A stretch of DNA of 12,763 bases from NCBI GenBank assembly GCA_007136595.1, contig SLGQ01000004.1, forward strand, positions 1 to 12,763, written 5' to 3'. Below are positions 1 to 6,751 of this stretch, in pieces (within the stretch, counting starts at the first letter, position 1; each line of letters starts with the position of its first letter). Both the position numbers and the translations under genes were made by a program. Under the pieces are notes generated by a model. It did not search any database, was not told where the DNA came from, and saw only the letters and a list, made by a program, of their open reading frames with translations. The DNA comes from Candidatus Sumerlaeota bacterium (GTDB taxonomy: Bacteria > UBP6 > UBA1177).

Positions 1-1
1 A

Positions 2-1516
2 TTTTCACCTTTTCTTGTTGAAGAGCTCTCTTTTGGAGAAGGTTTTGATGGAACCGGCGGAATGGATGATGACGAAGGTGACGGTTCCGGCGGACAATCC
101 ACCTCTGAAAGCTCTACAGGTTCAAAATATTCTCTGGACGATTTTGAAAAACATGAACAATTAATATTCAGAGAAAAGGAAGAATTTGATCCGGATCAGG
201 TCAAACAAATGTTGGATCAGAGAATATTCAACCATTCTGTTGGAAAAATGGAAATGTTGAAGTTCGATGAAGCACTGAAAAAAAATAATGATCCCTTTGT
301 TGTTAACAGGTTTCTGAGAGAACTTTCAACTAGACTGCTAACAGGTCAGGGAACTGAAGCCGGAGATGAACTGCTTGAAACGGCATCCATGCTGTGGGAA
401 AAACTTCTACTTTTCGGATCTGTCAAAGGTGCTGTTCTATTTATAAAGACCATAACCGCAATATCAGAAAAACTGAAAGATACACAACCGGAATATTGCA
501 AAAAAATTAATTCCGGGCTCAAATCACTTTCTGAAAAAGAATTTATCAATGATGTTTTTTCGACGCTTGAAGATATTCCGGTCACAGAAGTGGAAGCAAT
601 CGGGGAATTATTTGCCATGATCCCGCCTGATATGCTGGAACATCTTGTCTCCATGATCAATTCAATTGAGTCAACAAAGATCAGGATCACGGTAATAAAC
701 AGTTTTACCCGCCACATAAAGATCAGTGATGAGCTTATTGAACTGACAAAACATGAAGACTGGAAAGTGGTAAGAAACGCTTTGGCACTCATGAAAGACA
801 AGCAGGATCCAAGAATTGTTCCTGCGATAAGAAATACTATGAATCACCCTCAAAAACAGGCAAGGATCGAAGCTTTAGGTGTACTGATGGATTTTTCAAT
901 AGAAGAGGCTTTGCCGGCACTTGAAAAAGCTGTTTTTTCAATTTCAAGGGAAATCAGAAATGTTGCAATGAGAAAAATTCTTGAATTGAGAGACAGCAGA
1001 GTAAAAGCTATCGTAAACCGATCCATGCAACCGCAAAACCTTAAAAAACTTGAATCAGATGAAATTGACTCCTATTTCAGAATGATAATCGATCTCCGTA
1101 GAGATGACCTTTATGATCTTTTAGCCAACAATCTTTTTCATGAAGACTCTGTTCTTAGAAATAAAGCTGTAGACTCTCTTTTATACTCACCCACTTTGAC
1201 CCCTTTTGCACAACAAATTTCCAGAGCATCTGATATTACAATTATTTCAAAATACAAAAAAGATGACCTGAAACATTTCTGCAAGCTGTTCAAACCGGAA
1301 ATTTACCCACACCTCCTTCCGGCACTTGAAACGGTTTTCCACTCAAAAGGGACCTTTTTTGACAAAACGGTCTCAAATGCAAAAGAAATAATTTTCCGAT
1401 CCCTTGTTTCTTATATTGAAGAAAAGGAAGTTGCAGATTTTTTCAGAAAAGGGCGTTCAATCGGAAATAAAGAAACCACATCGATTATAGAAAAAATTGC
1501 TGGGAATTATTTATGA
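2..1516 (+). CDS. HEAT-repeat protein, 5' end outside the window
   Basis: The reading frame is open from base 2, so the true start probably lies upstream. The ATG at 62 has no proper ribosome-binding site and falls inside a Gly/Asp/Ser-rich linker (GGMDDDEGDGSGGQ). About 504 residues are visible. Numbered from the ATG at 62, residues 1-25 are the flexible linker, about 45-200 are predicted mostly helical, and about 220-390 show paired amphipathic helices typical of HEAT/armadillo repeats, for example around HEDWKVVRNALALM, KQARIEALGVLMD and SREIRNVAMRKILELRD. HEAT arrays are protein-binding scaffolds; no catalytic motif or membrane segment is visible. The stop codon overlaps the start of the HD-domain gene (ATGA, 1513-1516), so the two products are likely made together and may form a complex. 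The specific partner and role are unknown. The HEAT call is confident; a further domain could lie in the missing N-terminal part. Confidence 0.8.
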   Translation, partial: FSPFLVEELSFGEGFDGTGGMDDDEGDGSGGQSTSESSTGSKYSLDDFEKHEQLIFREKEEFDPDQVKQMLDQRIFNHSVGKMEMLKFDEALKKNNDPFVVNRFLRELSTRLLTGQGTEAGDELLETASMLWEKLLLFGSVKGAVLFIKTITAISEKLKDTQPEYCKKINSGLKSLSEKEFINDVFSTLEDIPVTEVEAIGELFAMIPPDMLEHLVSMINSIESTKIRITVINSFTRHIKISDELIELTKHEDWKVVRNALALMKDKQDPRIVPAIRNTMNHPQKQARIEALGVLMDFSIEEALPALEKAVFSISREIRNVAMRKILELRDSRVKAIVNRSMQPQNLKKLESDEIDSYFRMIIDLRRDDLYDLLANNLFHEDSVLRNKAVDSLLYSPTLTPFAQQISRASDITIISKYKKDDLKHFCKLFKPEIYPHLLPALETVFHSKGTFFDKTVSNAKEIIFRSLVSYIEEKEVADFFRKGRSIGNKETTSIIEKIAGNYL

Positions 1517-2961
1517 GCGAAGAAAAAAACACGATTTCCTCAGATTTTTTTGAAAATACAGAGCGGTTGGAAAGGCTCAGGATGTATGAATTTGTGGTAT
1601 CTTTCAATGCTCTCATGAAGTCTCTTAAGCTTTACGGCAACAATAACGATACTGTAGAGAAAAATATCCTTAAGTTTAAAGAAGTTATCAAATTCTTCTT
1701 TTTGTCTGAAAAAGTTATGACACTCACGTTTAACGGGAATGATTTTTTTATTAATGATGTAAGGATAAAAAAGAAAAAAACTTCACAACTTACATTTGAC
1801 GACCTTGAAAACTTCTTCATCTCTCTTCAAATCGCTTCCATAACTTTTAACTCGATAATAAAAGAGAGCACCATCGTAAACTTCATAAATTCCGGACAGG
1901 AAACTATGATGAAAAAACTGGGGCATGATGAAGTTTTTGATTATTTTCAAAAATTGCTCAACACGGAGAAAATAGATCTGACAATCACAAGAAGAGATTC
2001 TTCTGGGGGAGATGACCTTTTTTCAATTCTTGATAAAAGCCAGATGGCTCGCCTGCTATATAGAAACTTGGTGAACGATCACAAGTTGTATAGATCAAAA
2101 ATTAAAGAAAAGAGACCTCTTCCCATAAGAAAAGCTGTCAGAAATGTTCAGAATGCAATTGATCTTTTAACGGACGGATCAGAAGATTCTCAAGGATCTC
2201 AACTTCTTACCCTGGCATCTTTAAACAGTTTAAAAAGCCGGTATATCGCTACTCATCAGGCTAATACTGCAATTTTATCAATAGCGGCAGGTTCTCAACT
2301 TGGAATAGAAAGAGACCTGTTGACAAGAATCGGTGTAGCCGCATATTTTCATGACATCGCGATACCCGAGGATTCAAAAGGAGAAAACAGTGAGCATTCA
2401 GAAAAAGGATTTGCATATTTAAGTCGCTTAAACTCACTTAACTTTGCAATGATGGAAGCTGCCATTACCGCCGGTCTGCATCATAGAACATATTCTTTTG
2501 ACGGTGATCCGATAATTCCTGAAAAACCTTTAATGTCAACCCCGCTTGGAGAAATAATAAAAGTTTGCGACTACTATGACCTTGTTACCAGATGGTGGCC
2601 TGCAAACGAAGGATTTCCTGAAAAGAGAACCAATGCCATTGTAAAAATATTTGAAATGTCTGAACAGAAATGTTTTTCATCCATTGCGGCAAAAGCTCTT
2701 TTCAGTGCATTAGGGCTTTTCCCTCCGGGGACAATTCTAAGGATCGCAAACAGCAATAAACTTGCCTGCACTATTGATATCTTTAAGAATACCGGACAAA
2801 AAGGAAAGGCTGCAATTCTTGACAAAAAACTTAATTTTGAAGGTATCTCAGAATTTTTGCCTCAGGAACTTATTGAGCTGCCCGATGAAATCCGTTTCAG
2901 GCTTCCGCCCGAAACAAACAAATCAATTCTGGATTCATTTGAAAATACTGATAAAAACTGA
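1513..2961 (+). CDS. HD-GYP-like metal-dependent phosphohydrolase domain protein, degenerate signature
   Basis: This 482-residue protein is probably cytoplasmic, having no signal peptide or membrane helix. Residues 1-200 form an N-terminal domain of unknown function with a small strand-rich patch (TFNGNDFFINDVRI). Residues about 235-400 resemble an HD-GYP domain: H248 (ATHQAN), H280-D281 (YFHDIAIPED), H295 (EHSEKGF), H323-H324 (GLHHRTYSFDGDP) and D353 (KVCDYYDLVT) fall in the order of the family's metal ligands. True HD-GYP enzymes hydrolyse cyclic di-GMP. Here the HDxGK motif is HDIAI and GYP is replaced by G331-D332-P333, so c-di-GMP activity is uncertain although the metal centre could survive. 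The ATG overlaps the HEAT gene stop by four bases, implying translational coupling. A degenerate domain acting as a binding or regulatory module is an alternative to an active phosphodiesterase. Confidence 0.8.
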   Translation: MSEEKNTISSDFFENTERLERLRMYEFVVSFNALMKSLKLYGNNNDTVEKNILKFKEVIKFFFLSEKVMTLTFNGNDFFINDVRIKKKKTSQLTFDDLENFFISLQIASITFNSIIKESTIVNFINSGQETMMKKLGHDEVFDYFQKLLNTEKIDLTITRRDSSGGDDLFSILDKSQMARLLYRNLVNDHKLYRSKIKEKRPLPIRKAVRNVQNAIDLLTDGSEDSQGSQLLTLASLNSLKSRYIATHQANTAILSIAAGSQLGIERDLLTRIGVAAYFHDIAIPEDSKGENSEHSEKGFAYLSRLNSLNFAMMEAAITAGLHHRTYSFDGDPIIPEKPLMSTPLGEIIKVCDYYDLVTRWWPANEGFPEKRTNAIVKIFEMSEQKCFSSIAAKALFSALGLFPPGTILRIANSNKLACTIDIFKNTGQKGKAAILDKKLNFEGISEFLPQELIELPDEIRFRLPPETNKSILDSFENTDKN

Positions 2962-2991
2962 AGTATTATTTTGACATTATCACCTTTATTC

Positions 2992-3020
2992 TTGACTGTG
3001 TTATACTTTATCGGTATCAT
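2992..3020 (+). promoter_or_regulatory. Probable sigma70-type promoter for the repeat lipoprotein gene
   Basis: A -35 box TTGACT (2992-2997) and a -10 box TATCAT (3015-3020) are separated by exactly 17 bases; each matches consensus at five of six positions. Transcription would start near 3027, giving a leader of about 34 bases before the ATG at 3061. It lies in the gap after the HD-domain gene, so the lipoprotein gene need not depend on the upstream pair. It would also serve the transporter gene downstream. Confidence 0.55.
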
Positions 3021-3060
3021 TGTACTTGAAAGTTGTTAAGATTTGCTTTTGGAGGGTTCC

Positions 3061-4374
3061 ATGAAAAGTATCTTTAATTTTTTGTTAATTTTTTCATTAG
3101 TTGCTTTGATCAACATTTCCTGTGCCATTGATGATGATGTTTCAGGAATACTTGCCGGATCATCCTGCTTAATTCCCGGAGAACTTGAGTGTAGCGGTGA
3201 TCGTGAACAAATCCTCCGTTGTGCTGACAACATGGGTGTTTTAGTTTGGGAAGTACAAAGAAGTTGCAACACTAACTTTGGCGAATATTGCCGTCTTGTA
3301 AATGGATCTCCTTCCTGCAACGATTCTCCTGGTGATACCGGAGATACAGGAAATACGGGAAATACCGGAGACACCGGGAATACTGGAAATACAGGAAATA
3401 CGGGAAATACCGGAGACACCGGAGACACCGGAGATACCGGAGATACTGGAGATACAGGAAATACTGGAGATACAGGAAATACGGGAGATACAGGAAATAC
3501 GGGAGATACCGGAGACACCGGGAATACTGGAAATACAGGAAATACAGGAGATACCGGAGACACTGGTAATACCGGAAATACCGGAGACAATGGAGAGGTG
3601 ATAGATAACAGATCGCCTGATTGCGTTTCAATAGCTGACTGTATAAAAGCGTGTACCGACAATCCCTGTGCAACAGCCTGTTTCGAAGCCGGAACTGAAA
3701 AAGGGAAGGCTGAATATCAGGCTTATGAAGCTTGTGCAAACAGTTCCGGACACACAACATTCCTCGATATATATGAAGCTTGTACTACTGAAGCTGAGGT
3801 GTGCGGATTTGCAGGAGATCCTAACTATTCAATACCTTACGGAAATGCAAATATTGATGGAACTTTTAATTATATAATTACTACAGAAGAGAGTATTACC
3901 ACTGCTATGGTTTTACAGTCCCCCTTTGTTACCGGAACTGTCGGTTCTATCTCTATTGTTGACCAAACTCATTCCTCAAATGTTTTTTCTTATGCCGCTT
4001 ACTCACCTCCGGATGCACCTAACCCGGCACGACTCCTGGTTTTTCAGGAATACAACACCGTTGCTCTTGCGAATCCGGTCTCTTATATAATTGCAGATCC
4101 TACAAAGGTGTCTGTTGGAACAAATTCCATCGGATTAACCGGCACTGATACTTTGCAACTTTTTGTTGTTGAAGTTGATTCAGAGGGAAATATTGTGTGC
4201 AGACACGGATTCGGTGTCGGAACGGTTAATGTTTCTGCAATCAATACCAGTGCCGGCGATGCAGGTAGCTTTGCTGTTGCCGGTTCAAATATCAAGATAT
4301 ACAGTATGGCGGCCGCACCTATTTACGGTGGAGATGTTACTGTAAATGAAAGTGATGCCTGTCCCCCTAATTAA
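3061..4374 (+). CDS. Secreted lipoprotein with Asp/Asn-Thr-Gly tandem repeats and cysteine-rich modules
   Basis: The start chosen is the ATG at 3061, five bases after GGAGG (3051-3055); the TTG at 3043 in the same frame lies before that site. The product has 437 residues. Residues 1-20 are a signal peptide and C21 (LINISC) is the likely lipid-anchored cysteine; Asn at -3 makes the lipobox imperfect. Residues 36-86 hold six cysteines (C36, C44, C54, C69, C77, C86). Residues 92-178 are 29 triplets of D/N-T-G. Residues 188-248 hold eight cysteines (C188, C194, C198, C203, C207, C225, C241, C248). About 250-437 look strand-rich, with two more cysteines. Such modules with repetitive linkers are common in myxobacterial-type outer-membrane lipoproteins; the repeat is probably an extended stalk. 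Function is unknown. The transporter gene follows after 16 bases. Confidence 0.8.
   Translation: MKSIFNFLLIFSLVALINISCAIDDDVSGILAGSSCLIPGELECSGDREQILRCADNMGVLVWEVQRSCNTNFGEYCRLVNGSPSCNDSPGDTGDTGNTGNTGDTGNTGNTGNTGNTGDTGDTGDTGDTGDTGNTGDTGNTGDTGNTGDTGDTGNTGNTGNTGDTGDTGNTGNTGDNGEVIDNRSPDCVSIADCIKACTDNPCATACFEAGTEKGKAEYQAYEACANSSGHTTFLDIYEACTTEAEVCGFAGDPNYSIPYGNANIDGTFNYIITTEESITTAMVLQSPFVTGTVGSISIVDQTHSSNVFSYAAYSPPDAPNPARLLVFQEYNTVALANPVSYIIADPTKVSVGTNSIGLTGTDTLQLFVVEVDSEGNIVCRHGFGVGTVNVSAINTSAGDAGSFAVAGSNIKIYSMAAAPIYGGDVTVNESDACPPN
3334..3594 (+). repeat. 9-bp minisatellite, 29 tandem units coding for D/N-T-G
   Basis: Twenty-nine consecutive in-frame 9-base units of the form (gat/gac/aat)-(acn)-(ggn) run without interruption; 28 encode Asp-Thr-Gly or Asn-Thr-Gly and the last encodes Asp-Asn-Gly. 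Unit order mixes D and N irregularly. A 59-base block (3343-3401) recurs 144 bases later (3487-3545) with one mismatch, an offset of 16 units, which points to duplication by slippage or unequal recombination. Because units are multiples of three, copy-number change alters protein length without breaking the frame. Confidence 0.95.
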
Positions 4375-4390
4375 ATAGCGGATATACCGA

Positions 4391-5584
4391 ATGTATCGCA
4401 TAATATCTTTTTTGGGCATCGCAGTTTTTATTTTCTTAGCCTGGGGGATTTCCGAAAACAGAAAAAAGGTTAATTTCAGACCTGTAATTTACGGGCTTGG
4501 ACTGCAATTTGTTTTTGCACTTTTTATACTCAAAACACCTCCCGGTGAAATCATTTTTGCATTTTTAAACAAAGGTTTTTCAAAAATGATAGATTTTACC
4601 AATGCAGGCTCGGAGTTTGTTTTTGGGGGGCTGTTGGAACAATGGTCTTTCGCTCTTTCAATATTGCCCACTATCATTTTTTTCTCATCATTTTTTGCAG
4701 TCCTTTACTATTTTGGAATTTTACAGTTTTTTGTAAAAATATTTGCCTGGATGCTCACGAGACTTCTTAAAACCAGCGGAGCAGAAAGCTTGTCAGCCGC
4801 TGCGAACATATTCATCGGTCAAACGGAAGCTCCTCTGATGGTCAAACCATACATTGAAAAAATGACAAGAAGTGAGTTGATGTGCCTTATGACCGGCGGA
4901 ATGGCAACAGTTGCAGGAGGGGTTCTTGCCGCTTATGTAAATATGGGAATAAGTGCCGGACACCTTATTGCTGCAAGTGTAATGAGTGCCCCTGCTGCAA
5001 TAATAATTGCAAAGATAATGGTTCCGGAAACAGCTGAGCCTGCGACAATCAACCCGAAAGGAATAGCCATAGAGATAACTGACAAAAATGTTCTTGATGC
5101 AGCGGCAAGAGGTGCCGGAGAAGGCATCTACCTTGCAATAAATGTTGCGGCAATGCTGATTGCATTCATAGCTTTTGTAGCTTTTTTTAACTACATTGCC
5201 GGTTTTGCAGGAACATCTCTTCAAAACATTCTCGGGTTTATTTTCAGACCTTTGGCTTTTTTTATGGGTGTTCCCTGGGAAGAGTCGGCACAAGTTGCCA
5301 CTTTGCTTGGAGAAAAGACTGTTCTGAATGAATTTATTGCTTATGATTCTCTTGTCAAAATGAACAGCGATCCGGCAACCATGCTTTCAAGCAGAAGCAC
5401 TGTGATTGCAACTTATGCTTTGTGCGGATTTGCAAATTTCGGATCAGTTGCAATACTTCTTGGCGGAATAGGTGCAATGGCTCCATCAAGACGGGGTGAA
5501 ATTGCCTCACTTGGGATCAAAGCTCTTATCGGTGGAACAATCGCCTGTTTTATAACGGCAAATATCGCAGGAATTCTTATATAG
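4391..5584 (+). CDS. nupC: Concentrative nucleoside transporter, CNT (NupC) family
   Basis: This 397-residue inner-membrane protein has the usual CNT length and imports nucleosides, driven in this family by a sodium or proton gradient. Hydrophobic segments occur throughout, beginning at about residues 4-20 and 31-47 and ending at about 376-397. Family motifs are clear: GQTEAPL (143-149), SAPAAI (199-204), NEFIAY (313-318) and CGFANFGSVAILLGGIGAM (345-363). Q144, T145, E146, E314, N349 and S352 correspond by motif and spacing to nucleoside-contacting residues of the Vibrio cholerae CNT structure, so it is probably functional. The coupling ion and substrate preference cannot be read here. The ATG lies 16 bases after the lipoprotein stop, preceded by a weak GCGGA, so it is probably cotranscribed. 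The TAG stop at 5582-5584 is one base from the convergent CAP gene stop. Confidence 0.93.
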   Translation: MYRIISFLGIAVFIFLAWGISENRKKVNFRPVIYGLGLQFVFALFILKTPPGEIIFAFLNKGFSKMIDFTNAGSEFVFGGLLEQWSFALSILPTIIFFSSFFAVLYYFGILQFFVKIFAWMLTRLLKTSGAESLSAAANIFIGQTEAPLMVKPYIEKMTRSELMCLMTGGMATVAGGVLAAYVNMGISAGHLIAASVMSAPAAIIIAKIMVPETAEPATINPKGIAIEITDKNVLDAAARGAGEGIYLAINVAAMLIAFIAFVAFFNYIAGFAGTSLQNILGFIFRPLAFFMGVPWEESAQVATLLGEKTVLNEFIAYDSLVKMNSDPATMLSSRSTVIATYALCGFANFGSVAILLGGIGAMAPSRRGEIASLGIKALIGGTIACFITANIAGILI

Positions 5585-5585
5585 G

Positions 5586-6680
5586 TCACTTCAATTCAAA
5601 CCAGTAGTCATAGGTTCTGGGAACGCTGTTCACTATCACATTTGTTATAACGACATCGTATCTGACATTTTTTTGAATATCTTCAGCAAACCATCTGATA
5701 TTATTAGGAACTCCGTACCCCTGATTATCATAATTAAGACCACTTATTTTCATTATATTGTTGGAAGGATCTTTTATTGCAACTGCTGCTCCTGAGAACT
5801 GAACCTGATTGTTTTTCCATTTATTAATATTGTCGGCAATAAGTGTAAAAGACATCATCACATTGTCATTATAAAGTTCTGCCGGATAAATTTCATAGGG
5901 ATATGCAACATAGTTAATATCTTTGCTGACAGATATCCGTTCATCATCATTATTAACTTTTATGGCAGATCCGACGATCTGTTCTTTTTCATCATCAACT
6001 CTGCCGAAAGAAATATGATCAAGCCAGGGATCAACAAGCCATCTCCTGTGACCAAGAGTCGGAACCCCTTCATCTGTCATAAATGCATCAACAACTGATT
6101 CACTTTTGAGAGCCGATATCATTCCGAACCGGATAAAGATATTGCTTTCCCCGCATCCTTTAGCCCCTTCTTCCGAATAACATTTCCAATTGTTTTCGGG
6201 ATTATGATCGATCTTTTTATTTGCAGCTATGATGAGTGAGCATTCAGAGGTGTAAACATCGTCCCCGTAGCTATATGTAACCGGCGGAAGTTTATGCAAA
6301 CCCCTGATATAGTTAACTCTTGCAAGAACCTTCTCTTTTTCTTTCACACTTATTTTACCGGCTTCACATTTTGCAACATCAGGCATTTTTTCATAGATAG
6401 GCTTGTCTTCCCAACTATTATCTGAATCATCCTGTGCGGTGTCATCCGGGACATCCTCATCAACTGTTTCAAACTGTTCATCAACTTTTATTCCGCCACC
6501 TCCCGGTCCCGGAACATCGGGTCTTTCCTGAGCATCCCGGTCACTGCTCCAACCCTCGTTGTCCATATCAACAACAATGCCGTCTCCCTTATATATACCA
6601 TCATCAGATTTACAGCCCGAAACTGCAATAAACGGCAACACCATTAATAGAAATATAAAAAAGCAGTTTTTTTTACTCAT
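5586..6680 (-). CDS. CAP (SCP/PR-1)-domain lipoprotein
   Basis: The 364-residue product starts at an ATG six bases after GCGAGG. Residues 1-22 are a signal peptide ending in a good lipobox, VSGC, with C23 the lipidated cysteine and K24 next to it. Residues about 25-92 are an acidic, Pro/Gly-containing linker (for example DVPGPGGGGIKVDEQ) that would lift the domain from the membrane. The CAP fold begins near residue 112 with KVLARVNYIRGLHKLPPVTY. H159 (DHNPE), E178 (GCGESN) and H211 (GHRRWLVDP) fit the conserved cleft residues, and DHISFG (221-226) fits the closing strand. C105, C147, C167 and C176 could form disulfides. A C-terminal extension of about 130 residues (235-364) is not recognised. 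Bacterial CAP proteins are extracellular and variously linked to lipid, peptide or metal binding; the role here is unknown. The gene follows the coiled-coil gene on the same strand after 71 bases. Confidence 0.8.
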   Translation of the reverse strand: MSKKNCFFIFLLMVLPFIAVSGCKSDDGIYKGDGIVVDMDNEGWSSDRDAQERPDVPGPGGGGIKVDEQFETVDEDVPDDTAQDDSDNSWEDKPIYEKMPDVAKCEAGKISVKEKEKVLARVNYIRGLHKLPPVTYSYGDDVYTSECSLIIAANKKIDHNPENNWKCYSEEGAKGCGESNIFIRFGMISALKSESVVDAFMTDEGVPTLGHRRWLVDPWLDHISFGRVDDEKEQIVGSAIKVNNDDERISVSKDINYVAYPYEIYPAELYNDNVMMSFTLIADNINKWKNNQVQFSGAAVAIKDPSNNIMKISGLNYDNQGYGVPNNIRWFAEDIQKNVRYDVVITNVIVNSVPRTYDYWFELK

Positions 6681-6713
6681 ACCGAACCTCGCTGAATGAT
6701 CAAAACTTCATAT

Positions 6714-6719
6714 ATTATA
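6714..6719 (-). promoter_or_regulatory. Consensus -10 box before the CAP lipoprotein gene
   Basis: On the minus strand the 71-base gap after the coiled-coil gene contains a perfect TATAAT, giving a start point near 6707 and a leader of about 26 bases. No good -35 box lies 16-18 bases upstream (the best is ATTCCA), so this may be activator-dependent or the gene may also be read through from the coiled-coil gene. Confidence 0.4.
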
Positions 6720-6751
6720 CAGAAATATTATGAAAATGGAATAGATTTATT

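Noticed and set aside
3043..3060. TTG at 3043 as start of the repeat lipoprotein
   Set aside because: It lies upstream of the strong GGAGG site, which is correctly spaced for the ATG at 3061; starting there would add residues before the signal peptide.
3334..3594. Repeat array considered as a CRISPR
   Set aside because: The units are 9 bp, contiguous and coding, with no spacers.
3036..3662. A 208-codon minus-strand open frame rich in Pro/Val/Phe/Ser, and similar long frames through the repeat in other phases
   Set aside because: A 9-bp repeat with no stop in any phase automatically opens several frames. The plus-strand frame has the ribosome-binding site, signal peptide and cysteine modules.
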